In this document: one piece after another, positions 7,311 to 15,139 of the stretch
Layout: every line of letters starts with the position of its first letter
Position numbering within the stretch: the stretch's first letter is position 1
Assembly: GCA_049613665.1 (NCBI GenBank)
Contig: JBMZCV010000043.1
Span: 1-32,758 of the forward strand
Direction: 5' to 3'
From: JBMZCV01 sp049613665
Lineage (GTDB): Bacteria; Bacteroidota; Bacteroidia; Chitinophagales; UBA2359
Length of the DNA: 32,758 bases
The notes under the pieces: model-generated
The model's input: only the letters and a program-made list of their open reading frames with translations
The model's database searches: none
Told to the model about the DNA's origin: nothing
Program-made: the position numbers and the translations under genes

Positions 7311-8786
7311 ATGGGTTGTGCTACTGGAACAATTGCTGCTTATGTGCCAACAAGCGAAATGCCTTGGAACAGAATGCGGGTAGCTCATTTATATCGCCGT
7401 TTAGCTTTTGGAGCTACCAATCAAGAAATTATTGATGGACTAGCTATGAGTCCGACTGCTTTAGTTGACCAAATCATTGACCAAACCCTTGCTTTGCCTT
7501 TGAGTCCTGCACCTGTTTGGGCTGATTGGACTCGCTATCCTATTGATGACTATGCCGCAGGCGGCGACTTTTCGGAGCAAGCTTATGGTCATTTGTATGA
7601 ACTTATCGAACAATGGATAGGTGATATGCTCACTAATAGTTTTCGAGGAAAATTGGTTTTATTTTGGCACAATCATTTTGTTACACGCTTCGACACTTAT
7701 GATTGTTCGGCTTATTTGTATGAATATTATAAGCTTTTGCAAGAATATGCGTTGGGCAATTTTAGAGTTTTTGCACATAAAATGGGTATTACGCCAGCCA
7801 TGTTGATGTACTTAAATGGCAATCAGAATGAGGTGCAAAGCCCAAATGAAAACTATGCGCGTGAGCTTATGGAGCTTTTCACGATGGGGCGTGACAATGG
7901 CTATACGGAAGACGATATTGTGGAAATGTCGAGAGCTTTGACGGGCTGGCGTGCTGCATGGGATACTTGCGAGCCTGCCAACTTTGTTCCAGCACGTTTT
8001 GATAATGAAGATAAAACCATTTTTGGACAAACGGGCAATTGGCGAAACGACGAAGACTCAGAACATCCTGATAATGTCGTTAATTTGATTTTTGCACATC
8101 GTGCCGATGAAACAGCAACGAATATTTGCCAAAAATTGTATCGTTTTTTTGTGGCCAATGAGCTAGATGAAAATATTGTGCAAGAAATGGTTACGACTTT
8201 CAAAAACAATAATTTTGAAATTGCTCCTGTTTTGCGACAGCTTTTCAAGAGTGAACATTTTTTTGATGAAGCCAACATTGGACATCACATCAAAAGCCCT
8301 GTGGAGTGGTATCTTTCAAAAATACATACTTTAGAAATTCCTTTTAATGATGAAACATTAAACACACTTAATTGGTATATTTATAATCTTGGGCAAGAAT
8401 TGTTTTTTCCTGTAAATGTAGCAGGTTGGCCTGGCCACCGAACATGGATAAATGAAAATTCATTGACTAGACGTTGGGAAACAACACCTAATTTTTCGCT
8501 TTGGCTAGATATATCAGTACCTCAAGCTTGGATTGTGTTGGCAAAAGATTTGTCGAATAACTCCAACAATCCAACAACTATCACAACAGCACTTATCGAC
8601 TTTATGTTTCCAAAAGGCTTGCCCTTGCCACAAGATTATGTCAATGCGACCGATGTGCTGAAAGGCGATATTCCGCAAAACTATTTTGACGATGGCTCAT
8701 GGAATTTGGATTGGGAAGAAGCACCTTATCAGCTTCGTGATTTAGTCTATTATCTCATGCGATTGCCGAGTTATCAACTGAATTGA
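7311..8786 (+). CDS. DUF1800 family protein
   Basis: This 491-residue protein has typical DUF1800 landmarks: PWNRMRVAHLYRRLAFGAT at about 18-36, the WIGDMLTNSFRGKLVLFWHNHFVTRFD block at about 97-124, NENYARELMELFTMGRDNGYTEDDIVEMSRALTGWRA at about 178-215, a VNLIFAHRADETATNICQKLYRFFV block near 270, and VAGWPGHRTWINENSLTRRW near 368-388. DUF1800 proteins have no established biochemical function. They almost always precede a DUF1501 gene, as here (63 nt apart, same strand), which suggests a two-gene unit that acts together. I see no classical signal peptide at this start. The ATG at 7311 follows a long A-run and matches the short lead-in normally seen before the first helix. Confidence 0.92.
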   Translation: MGCATGTIAAYVPTSEMPWNRMRVAHLYRRLAFGATNQEIIDGLAMSPTALVDQIIDQTLALPLSPAPVWADWTRYPIDDYAAGGDFSEQAYGHLYELIEQWIGDMLTNSFRGKLVLFWHNHFVTRFDTYDCSAYLYEYYKLLQEYALGNFRVFAHKMGITPAMLMYLNGNQNEVQSPNENYARELMELFTMGRDNGYTEDDIVEMSRALTGWRAAWDTCEPANFVPARFDNEDKTIFGQTGNWRNDEDSEHPDNVVNLIFAHRADETATNICQKLYRFFVANELDENIVQEMVTTFKNNNFEIAPVLRQLFKSEHFFDEANIGHHIKSPVEWYLSKIHTLEIPFNDETLNTLNWYIYNLGQELFFPVNVAGWPGHRTWINENSLTRRWETTPNFSLWLDISVPQAWIVLAKDLSNNSNNPTTITTALIDFMFPKGLPLPQDYVNATDVLKGDIPQNYFDDGSWNLDWEEAPYQLRDLVYYLMRLPSYQLN

Positions 8787-8849
8787 TGCTTTTGTTTTGT
8801 ATAAAAAATCGATTCTTCTTCTTTTTCAATAAAAAAAATCACTCAAAAT

Positions 8850-10478
8850 ATGTGCGATAATCATTCTAACGAAAACAAAAAACGATTAGGCCGTTCATTA
8901 AATGATGGAAAAAAAGCTCACGAACAAGACCACAAAAAATGGAGTCGCCGTAATTTCTTAGTCAATTCAGGCATTTTTACGCTAGGAAGTGCTTTGATGT
9001 TTGGCAAATCTCCTGTACAAGCTTTAGCCGAGTCGCCTATGCTAAAAGCACTTAGTGCTGCTAATGACAATAAGGCGTTGGTTATCATCAATTTAGATGG
9101 CGGAAACGATGGCTTAAATACTATTGTGCCTCGTGGCAACAGCACTTACTACAATTTGCGACCAAATTTGGCTATTCAAGAAGCCGATATGACTCCTTTG
9201 AGCAATGAGTTTGGCTTGCCCAATTTTATGAGCGAGTTGCTACCACTTTGGAACGAAGGCAAAATGAATGTTATTCATAGCGTAGCTTATCCAGACCAAA
9301 ACTATTCGCATTTCCGTTCTGCCGATATTTGGTCTTCGGGTAGCAAAGCAAACGAATTGGTCAATACAGGTTGGATAGGCCGTTTTCTCGATTACGAATA
9401 TCCTTCTTTCAATTCAACGCCAGCCAATTTTCCTGTCGGTTTGCAAGTAGGTGTGCAGTCGAGCCTCATTTTTATGGGAAATACCAACAATATGGGTTTG
9501 ACTATCAATAATCCAACACAATTTTATGAAATTGCTCAAACAGGACAGCTTTACAACACCAATGGTTTGCCAGACTGTTCGTATGGCGATGAGGTAGCTT
9601 TTGTGAGAGGTACTGCAAACAATACTTATCGCTATGCCGAAACCATCAGAGAAGCCTATACAAAATCGACCGATTATGCTGGCTATGATGCCAATAATCC
9701 TTTGTCGGAACAGTTGGCTTTGGTTTCTCGCATGATAAAAGGACGTTTAGGCACAAAAATATATTTGGTGCATCTTGGTGGTTTTGACACACACGCATCT
9801 CAACCTTTTTATCACCCAACTTTGATGAATTATGTCGCCAATGCAGTCAAAACTTTTTATGACGACTTGACGCAAGCAGGCCATATCGACGAAGTTTTGA
9901 CGATGACGGTTTCTGAATTTGGCCGTACTAATGGCGAAAATGCTTCTTATGGTACAGACCATGGCCAAGCAGCACCTTTATTTATTTTTGGCGAAAACAT
10001 AACAGGAGGTTTTTCTGGCGAGTTTGGCGATTTGCCAAATGTGGCTTATATGGATCAAAAATTTACAACCGATTTTCGCTCTGTATATAGTAGTATCTTG
10101 AAAGATTGGTTTTGTATAGAAAAAGGCATTGTCGATTCTATTATGGGCGATAACTTTCCGCTTATTCCAAACTTATTGCCGAACTGCGAACCGAGCGTAG
10201 GCTCAAATAATACGGCCGCTTTGCTTGGCCACAATCCACAACCTAGCAACCTGAGTACAATGCTTATTAAATATGCCATCTTGAAAGCAGGTTTGGTGCG
10301 TTTGCAATTGTTGGACAGTACTGGCAAGGTGCGTGCCACTTTGGTCAATGAAGCTCAAGAGCCAAATAGCTATACGATTCCTGTATCGGCAAATGCTTAT
10401 GGCTTGCCAAGTGGCGAGTATATGTATAAGCTAGAAGCAGGCGGAAGAGCTTATAGCCGTAGCATTCGTTTGTTTTAG
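8850..10478 (+). CDS. DUF1501 family protein (sulfatase/phosphatase-like fold) with Tat signal and T9SS-like C-terminal domain
   Basis: This 542-residue protein opens with a Cys/His/Lys-rich leader, then a twin-arginine motif SRRNFL (residues 32-37) and a hydrophobic stretch, so export by Tat is predicted. The body has DUF1501 signatures: VIINLDGGNDGLNTIVP (about 75-91), HSVAYPDQNYSHFRSADIWSS (about 147-167), HLGGFDTHASQ (about 307-317) and TVSEFGRTNGENASYGTDHG (about 353-372). DUF1501 belongs to the alkaline-phosphatase/sulfatase superfamily, but its substrate is unknown. The tail, from about residue 470, reads VRLQLLDSTGKVRATL ... GLPSGEYMYKLEAGGRAYSRSIRLF and resembles a T9SS type A sorting domain. 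It forms a two-gene unit with the DUF1800 gene and is followed by a terminator at 10509. Confidence 0.92.
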   Translation: MCDNHSNENKKRLGRSLNDGKKAHEQDHKKWSRRNFLVNSGIFTLGSALMFGKSPVQALAESPMLKALSAANDNKALVIINLDGGNDGLNTIVPRGNSTYYNLRPNLAIQEADMTPLSNEFGLPNFMSELLPLWNEGKMNVIHSVAYPDQNYSHFRSADIWSSGSKANELVNTGWIGRFLDYEYPSFNSTPANFPVGLQVGVQSSLIFMGNTNNMGLTINNPTQFYEIAQTGQLYNTNGLPDCSYGDEVAFVRGTANNTYRYAETIREAYTKSTDYAGYDANNPLSEQLALVSRMIKGRLGTKIYLVHLGGFDTHASQPFYHPTLMNYVANAVKTFYDDLTQAGHIDEVLTMTVSEFGRTNGENASYGTDHGQAAPLFIFGENITGGFSGEFGDLPNVAYMDQKFTTDFRSVYSSILKDWFCIEKGIVDSIMGDNFPLIPNLLPNCEPSVGSNNTAALLGHNPQPSNLSTMLIKYAILKAGLVRLQLLDSTGKVRATLVNEAQEPNSYTIPVSANAYGLPSGEYMYKLEAGGRAYSRSIRLF

Positions 10479-10508
10479 AAAAAAATAATTTGTAAGCACT
10501 TTTTTTAT

Positions 10509-10545
10509 AATCTCATATCGCTTTGGTGATATGGGATTTTTTTTT
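10509..10545 (+). terminator. Rho-independent terminator of the DUF1800-DUF1501 unit
   Basis: AATCTCATATC (10509-10519) pairs with GATATGGGATT (10528-10538), with one G-U pair and an 8-nt loop. A T-run to 10545 follows. It lies about 30 nt after the stop codon at 10478. Confidence 0.8.
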
Positions 10546-10669
10546 GGGAAGAAAACCAAACATATTTAAATTTTACACAAGACAAAGTCGGCAAAATGTC
10601 AAACTATGAGCAGAAAATAGCGTTTATTTAGAAAAACAATATTACTTTGAGTTATTTTAATGCAAAAAA

Positions 10670-11305
10670 ATGAACATACGCACAATTATCGTTTTCTTCG
10701 TCATTAGTTTTAGTTTTTTGTTTTCTAGCTTTATTTTTATAGAAAAAAGCGATAAAATGGTAGCTTTTGCAGAAAAAAGTACCTCCAAACAAAACATTAA
10801 AATCACAAAAACGAAAACTACTTCTGGCTTCGATGCTTTAGATATTAGCTTCGATATTCATTCCGATTTAGAAAGTTTTATTAAGGTTTTGGTAGATGTC
10901 GATAGCTATCACGAATGGGTATATGGTTGCAGTTTTGCGAAAGAACTAAAGGCTACAAACCCTGAAAATACGGCTTATCATACCTTGCTAGATTTTCCAT
11001 TTCCTTTTGCAGACAGAGCTGTTTATGTGGAAACGAAAAAATATTACTTGGCGGATAGCATTTTTGTAGCCGAATCAAATTCCAATCCGAAGTTGTTTGA
11101 AAAGACGAAAAATGTGATTGTCAAAGATTATTTTTCGCAATGGAAAGTAATTGTTTTAAACGACAATTTGCTACACATTGATTATCGTGCCGAAGTAAAT
11201 CCGAGCGGCAATGTTCCTGCGTGGCTCTACAATTTGGCAGTTGCAAAAGGGCCTAATGAAACGATGCAGCATTTGATTGAGCGAGTGGAGGCGAAGGTTT
11301 TTTAG
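10670..11305 (+). CDS. START/SRPBCC-like lipid-binding-fold protein, membrane-anchored or exported
   Basis: This 211-residue protein begins with a hydrophobic segment (about residues 5-24, IIVFFVISFSFLFSSFIFI) that acts as signal peptide or anchor. The rest fits a START-domain pattern: VLVDVDSYHEWVYGCSFAKEL (about 76-97) for the entrance helix, LLDFPFPFADRAVYVETKKYY (about 107-128) for the P-F-x-x-R-D-type strand, HIDYRAEVNPSGNVPAWLYNLAVAKGPNETMQHLIERVE (about 168-206) for the Gly-Pro turn and long C-terminal helix. START-like proteins bind hydrophobic ligands in a helix-grip pocket; the ligand is unknown. It is flanked by non-coding DNA and is probably transcribed alone. Confidence 0.8.
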   Translation: MNIRTIIVFFVISFSFLFSSFIFIEKSDKMVAFAEKSTSKQNIKITKTKTTSGFDALDISFDIHSDLESFIKVLVDVDSYHEWVYGCSFAKELKATNPENTAYHTLLDFPFPFADRAVYVETKKYYLADSIFVAESNSNPKLFEKTKNVIVKDYFSQWKVIVLNDNLLHIDYRAEVNPSGNVPAWLYNLAVAKGPNETMQHLIERVEAKVF

Positions 11306-11371
11306 AAATAATGGTTCGGACATTTTTTATAACAATTTTCGGTTTAATAAAAAAACACCTTTTGGGAAGGG

Positions 11372-11450
11372 AAACATACTATTTTTCAGTTCAAAAGGCC
11401 ATTAAATTTGCAAATATTGGCCGACTTAGCCTAAAAAAAATAGTATGTTT
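11372..11450. repeat. Long inverted repeat with nested hairpin upstream of nadE
   Basis: AAACATACTATTTTT (11372-11386) pairs perfectly over 15 bp with AAAAATAGTATGTTT (11436-11450). The 49-nt interval contains a second hairpin, GGCCA...TGGCC (about 11397-11422). No T-run directly follows, so it is not a standard terminator for the START gene, which ends at 11305. It ends about 95 nt before the nadE start. It could be a leader RNA structure or a small mobile-element remnant. Confidence 0.55.
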
Positions 11451-11544
11451 AAGCCTTTGATAAAAAAATGTATAAATGTTAGAAAAAAAGATTTATATTT
11501 TCTTTAAACATTGAAAAAACTTACTTTTACCTCAAAAAAAGAAC

Positions 11545-13194
11545 ATGAAAATAGCCATCGCACAACAAAACTATCACATCGGCAACTTTGCCTACAATTT
11601 CGAGAAAATAAAAACAGCTATTGCACAGGCAAAAGCCAACAATGCAGATATCGTTGTTTTCAGTGAATTGGCCGTTTGTGGCTATCCACCACGAGATTTT
11701 CTCGAATTTAAAGATTTTATTCAACGTTGCGAAAATACGATAGAAAAAATAAGACTCGAAACCGAAAATATCGCTGTTGTAGTCGGTTCGCCGAGCATAA
11801 ATCCTGTCATTGAAGGCAAAGATTTGTTCAACTCTGCCTATTTTATTGCCGATAAAAAGATAAAACATATCGCTCACAAAGCATTATTACCCACTTACGA
11901 TATTTTCGATGAATATCGTTATTTTGAGCCAGCCGATAGCTTTGAAATTGTAGAATATAAAGGCAAAAAAATAGCCATCACGATTTGCGAAGACATCTGG
12001 AACGTAGGCAACAAAAATCCGATGTACACGGTTTGTCCAATGGACATTTTGATAAAACAAAAGCCAGATTTTATGCTCAATCTGTCGGCTTCGCCATTTC
12101 AATATGCACAGTCAAAAGAGCGGCTACATATTGTGAGAACCAATGTGGAACGCTACAAAATACCGATTTTTTATGTCAATAATACAGGTGGTCAAACAGA
12201 ATTACTTTTTGATGGCGGTTCTATCGTGATGAATGGCGAGGGCGATTTAATTGAAGAATTGCCTTATTTTGAAGAAGCTTTTCGCTGCTATGAGCTAGAA
12301 AAAGTGATGCAGCCAACTGCCGAAATGAATATCAACCAAGAGCAAACAAAAGATAAAATAGATTTGATTCATCGTGCTTTGCTCACAGGAATTAGCGATT
12401 ATTTTGGCAAACTTGGCTTTAAAAAAGCAATCGTAGGCTCATCTGGCGGCATTGATTCGGCAGTAGTTTTGGCTTTGGCAGCAGAGGCTTTGGGCGAAAA
12501 AAATGTTCATGCAGTACTTATGCCTTCCCAATTTTCGTCAGACCATTCGGTGGCAGATGCCATAAAATTATCGGAAAACCTAAATTGTTCTTACGATATT
12601 ATTCCTATAAAAAATACTTTTGAAGCCTTTGAAACAAGTCTTGCAACACCATTTGAAGGCACAGAATTTGACGTAACCGAAGAAAATATACAAGCACGAA
12701 TCAGAGGTACGATTTTGATGGCCATGTCCAACAAATTTGGCTATATTCTGCTCAATACTTCCAATAAAAGCGAGGCAGCCGTTGGTTATGGCACTTTATA
12801 TGGCGATATGTGCGGTGGACTTTCTGTGATTGGCGATGTTTACAAAACAGAAACCTATGAGCTTGCTCGCTATCTGAATCGAAATCGTGAAATCATACCT
12901 ATCAATATTATCGAAAAAGCACCTTCGGCCGAATTGCGGCCAGACCAAAAAGACTCGGATTCATTGCCAGATTACGATATTTTAGATGAAATTTTGTACC
13001 TCTATATCGAAAAACGAAAGGGGCCAAAAGAGCTTATCGCTTTGGGTTTTGAGCAAAAATTGGTAGATAGAATTTTGAAACTCGTCAATCGTTGTGAATA
13101 TAAAAGGTATCAAACGCCTCCGATGTTGCGAGTATCGCCAAAAGCTTTTGGAATGGGCAGACGTATGCCAATTGTTGGAAAATATTTATCATAA
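11545..13194 (+). CDS. nadE: Glutamine-dependent NAD+ synthetase
   Basis: The enzyme makes NAD+ from deamido-NAD+, ATP and glutamine, the last step of NAD biosynthesis, in the cytoplasm. The 549-residue protein has two domains. Residues 1 to ~260 form a nitrilase-type glutaminase with the expected triad: Glu41 in VFSELAVCGYPP, Lys112 in HKALLPTYD and Cys148 in ITICEDIW. Residues ~270-549 form the synthetase, with the PP-loop VGSSGGIDSAVVLALAAEALG (SGGIDS at about 300-305), then NTSNKSEAAVGYGTLYGDMCGG and PSAELRPDQKDSDSLPDYDILD. The length is normal for the glutamine-dependent form, so ammonia is made in the same polypeptide. The next gene starts 16 nt after its stop, which suggests co-transcription. 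Confidence 0.96.
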   Translation: MKIAIAQQNYHIGNFAYNFEKIKTAIAQAKANNADIVVFSELAVCGYPPRDFLEFKDFIQRCENTIEKIRLETENIAVVVGSPSINPVIEGKDLFNSAYFIADKKIKHIAHKALLPTYDIFDEYRYFEPADSFEIVEYKGKKIAITICEDIWNVGNKNPMYTVCPMDILIKQKPDFMLNLSASPFQYAQSKERLHIVRTNVERYKIPIFYVNNTGGQTELLFDGGSIVMNGEGDLIEELPYFEEAFRCYELEKVMQPTAEMNINQEQTKDKIDLIHRALLTGISDYFGKLGFKKAIVGSSGGIDSAVVLALAAEALGEKNVHAVLMPSQFSSDHSVADAIKLSENLNCSYDIIPIKNTFEAFETSLATPFEGTEFDVTEENIQARIRGTILMAMSNKFGYILLNTSNKSEAAVGYGTLYGDMCGGLSVIGDVYKTETYELARYLNRNREIIPINIIEKAPSAELRPDQKDSDSLPDYDILDEILYLYIEKRKGPKELIALGFEQKLVDRILKLVNRCEYKRYQTPPMLRVSPKAFGMGRRMPIVGKYLS

Positions 13195-13210
13195 AAAAAA
13201 TGTCTTTTTG

Positions 13211-13855
13211 ATGGAAACAAAGCACAATTTTTTGTCGGAAATTTGGGACGATTTGATGCAAAAACATAATGTTTCAACAGTTTTAGCACAAAAAAACTTT
13301 GAGTATATCATGCGAAAATATGCCGAATCGACACGATATTATCACAATCAAGAGCATTTAATTAATTTGTTTCAAACGATTTTGCCATATAAAAATCGTT
13401 TGGAACAACCAGATTCTGTGAGTTTAGCTATTTTTTATCATGATGTTGTTTATAAAGCATTGCTAAAAAATAATGAACGAAAAAGTGCTGAAATTGCTCT
13501 TCAACAAATGAGTGAAATGAGTTTTTCAACAACAATGCAACAAGAAGTTTACGCCTTGATTGTGGCTACCGAAAAGCATGAACCAACACAAAAAACAAAT
13601 AATTTTCACTATTTTTTAGATGCAGATTTAGCAATTTTAGGGCAAACCGAAAAGGTATATAATGTTTATTGTGAAGCAATTAGAAAAGAATATCGGCTAG
13701 TACCAAATGTTATTTATAGAGGCGGCAGACGCAAGGTCTTACAACATTTTTTAGAAAAACCACGACTATATTTTACAAAAGAAATGTTTGATAACTTTGA
13801 AGAACAAGCACGTTTGAATATGGCTAAGGAGTTGGAAATATTGACTTTTAGCTAA
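13211..13855 (+). CDS. Predicted metal-dependent HD-superfamily phosphohydrolase
   Basis: I choose ATG 13211 (214 residues). The frame is open further upstream into nadE, but that part is a shadow of the nadE C-terminus. The sequence has the layout of the small HD-domain family that contains E. coli-like predicted hydrolases of COG4339: RYYHNQEHLINLF (about 39-51), a metal-binding HD pair in LAIFYHDVVYKA (about 73-84), IVATEKHEP (about 117-125), and FLDADLAILG (about 134-143), where the Asp closes the metal site. The substrate is unknown; distant relatives act on nucleotides. It follows nadE by 16 nt, so it is likely co-expressed with it, and a terminator stands immediately after its stop codon. 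Confidence 0.82.
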   Translation: METKHNFLSEIWDDLMQKHNVSTVLAQKNFEYIMRKYAESTRYYHNQEHLINLFQTILPYKNRLEQPDSVSLAIFYHDVVYKALLKNNERKSAEIALQQMSEMSFSTTMQQEVYALIVATEKHEPTQKTNNFHYFLDADLAILGQTEKVYNVYCEAIRKEYRLVPNVIYRGGRRKVLQHFLEKPRLYFTKEMFDNFEEQARLNMAKELEILTFS

Positions 13856-13862
13856 GAACAAA

Positions 13863-13905
13863 AATAGGTTAGCCTCTAAAAAACTAGAAAGCTAACCTAT
13901 TTTCT
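13863..13905 (+). terminator. Rho-independent terminator of the nadE operon
   Basis: AATAGGTTAGC (13863-13873) pairs perfectly with GCTAACCTATT (13891-13901), extended inward by TCTA/TAGA, and is followed by TTTCTT. It begins 8 nt after the stop codon at 13855. Confidence 0.8.
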
Positions 13906-13978
13906 TAAAACTGAGTTAGAGGGTATATATTGTTTTTTGCTGAGTCAAATAAGAGAAATAAACTGCCTTTTTATGGAA

Positions 13979-14026
13979 GTTAATACACTAATTTTCAATG
14001 CGTTAGCAAATTCAAATAGGCTATCT
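13979..14026 (+). repeat. Partial copy of the intergenic repeat abutting a full copy
   Basis: The piece GTTAATACACTAATTTTCAATG plus CGTTAGCAAATTC matches the middle of subfamily 1 and lacks both ends. It runs directly into the full copy at 14027, as if one copy had inserted into or beside another. Confidence 0.55.
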
Positions 14027-14133
14027 TAAGTAGTCGTTCAGAAGTTTTTGGGCATTTCAGAACAAGATAACACCTTGATTTTCAATGCGTTAGCCACTAA
14101 ACGAATGCTTTATTAAATAGTGCTTGGCACTTA
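14027..14133 (+). repeat. Full-length intergenic hairpin-ended repeat, subfamily 1
   Basis: This 107-nt copy starts TAAGTAGTCG and ends AGTGCTTGGCACTTA. It differs from the copy at 3755-3860 (reverse complement) at about five positions and one T-run length change. Two of those changes are compensatory in the terminal hairpin. The terminal 16 nt are repeated once more at 14134-14149 (TAGTATTTGGCACTTA), reaching the stop codon of the minus-strand gene that ends at 14147. Confidence 0.9.
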
Positions 14134-14146
14134 TAGTATTTGGCAC

Positions 14147-14857
14147 TTAAATATTGCCGACTTTTTCGGCTAGTTTTTCTTTTGCTTTATTCAAATACCT
14201 AAGAGTATCTAATGTTTTGCAAGAGGTATCGCCATAATCAATATTGAGTTTGCCGATTTTTGTAGCTATTTCCAGAGCCATATCGTTGAGCTCTTGACTA
14301 CGCTGGCCGATAGCAATTAGACAATTATTCATTGCATCTTGTGTCCAGCCTTCATTATTCCATATCTCTCTATCAATAATATTGAGATAAGCTGCAAAAT
14401 ATTCGTCAGCGACATGCTGCCCAGCTTTTGTTTTTGGTTTTGCCAATTCGCCCAACAAAGCATAGCCAGACCTTCTATAAACAGTGTTTTCGTTAGAAAC
14501 CCACTTATTTATCATTTCACGGACATAAGATGTTTTGATAACAACATTAATTGCAAAATAATGGCTCAACATGCCATATTTAGATTCTTCCATGCGCTGA
14601 TTAATGCGTGCTTTGGTGAGTTTTTGTGGTTCGTCCACGAGGGTGGACATAAGTTGAGCTTCGGCAATAGGCGTTTTCCACAACTTGTGAGCCAAATACC
14701 TATTTCGTTTAATGCCATAAGTGCTAATCAATTTTCGCAACTTACTGATGCCGATGCCATAAGACGAAATAGAACTATTGCCATGTTTTTTCCAATGCCT
14801 AATACCTTTTTCATCTTTATGTTCTTCTAAAATGGTAATAATTTCGTTTGTAGTCAT
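14147..14857 (-). CDS. DNA alkylation repair protein, AlkD-like HEAT-repeat glycosylase family
   Basis: This 236-residue protein is all-helical and fits the DNA_alkylation (AlkC/AlkD) family. It has SSYGIGISKLRKLISTYGIKRNRYLAHKLWKTPIAEAQLMSTLV near residues 31-74, WVSNENTVYRRSGYALLGELA near 118-138, and WNNEGWTQDAMNNCLIAIGQRSQELNDMALEIATKIG near 165-200. The repeated W-x-x-x-x-x-x-x-R-R/x-A-x-x-x-L helices are the HEAT-like repeats that cradle DNA. In the family the role is removal of N3/N7-alkylated bases. I cannot verify the catalytic Asp/Trp set without alignment, so glycosylase activity is inferred from the family. It is transcribed against the nadE operon, and its stop codon lies inside the end motif of a repeat copy. 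Confidence 0.82.
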   Translation of the reverse strand: MTTNEIITILEEHKDEKGIRHWKKHGNSSISSYGIGISKLRKLISTYGIKRNRYLAHKLWKTPIAEAQLMSTLVDEPQKLTKARINQRMEESKYGMLSHYFAINVVIKTSYVREMINKWVSNENTVYRRSGYALLGELAKPKTKAGQHVADEYFAAYLNIIDREIWNNEGWTQDAMNNCLIAIGQRSQELNDMALEIATKIGKLNIDYGDTSCKTLDTLRYLNKAKEKLAEKVGNI

Positions 14858-14989
14858 GATAGTTTGGGGTTTAATGTTGAAAAATTAAGTAAATACATGC
14901 TGTAAGTATTATTTTTGTAAATAATTAATTGTTTATATCTTTTTGTTAAAAAAAATATAAGTAAGAGTATCATATTTTTAAAGCTAAAT

Positions 14990-15089
14990 AGTCTGACAGA
15001 CTTAATACTAAAAATTACGAAAACTAACATACCGAATTTCAGTATGCTAGTGCAAATTCGACTGTTTATTACATTGTACTTAGCACTCT
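14990..15089 (+). repeat. Diverged intergenic repeat, subfamily 2
   Basis: It reads GTCTGACAGAC, then AATTACGAAAACTAACATACCGAATTTCAGTATG, CTAGTGCAAATTCGACT, and ends TGTACTTAGCACT. The order matches 6011-6112 with substitutions throughout. It lies between the alkylation repair gene and the membrane protein gene. I see nothing else in 14858-15139. Confidence 0.5.
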
Positions 15090-15139
15090 AAACAAATAGT
15101 AGCTATGCCAAGAAAACAGATTGTTTATTGTATGAAATG

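Noticed and set aside
11987..12182. Overlapping small ORFs inside nadE
   Set aside because: They lie entirely inside a well-conserved gene in other frames.
13094..13210. Upstream extension of the HD-domain gene into nadE
   Set aside because: It is an out-of-frame shadow of the nadE C-terminus. ATG 13211 gives a normal start 16 nt after the nadE stop.
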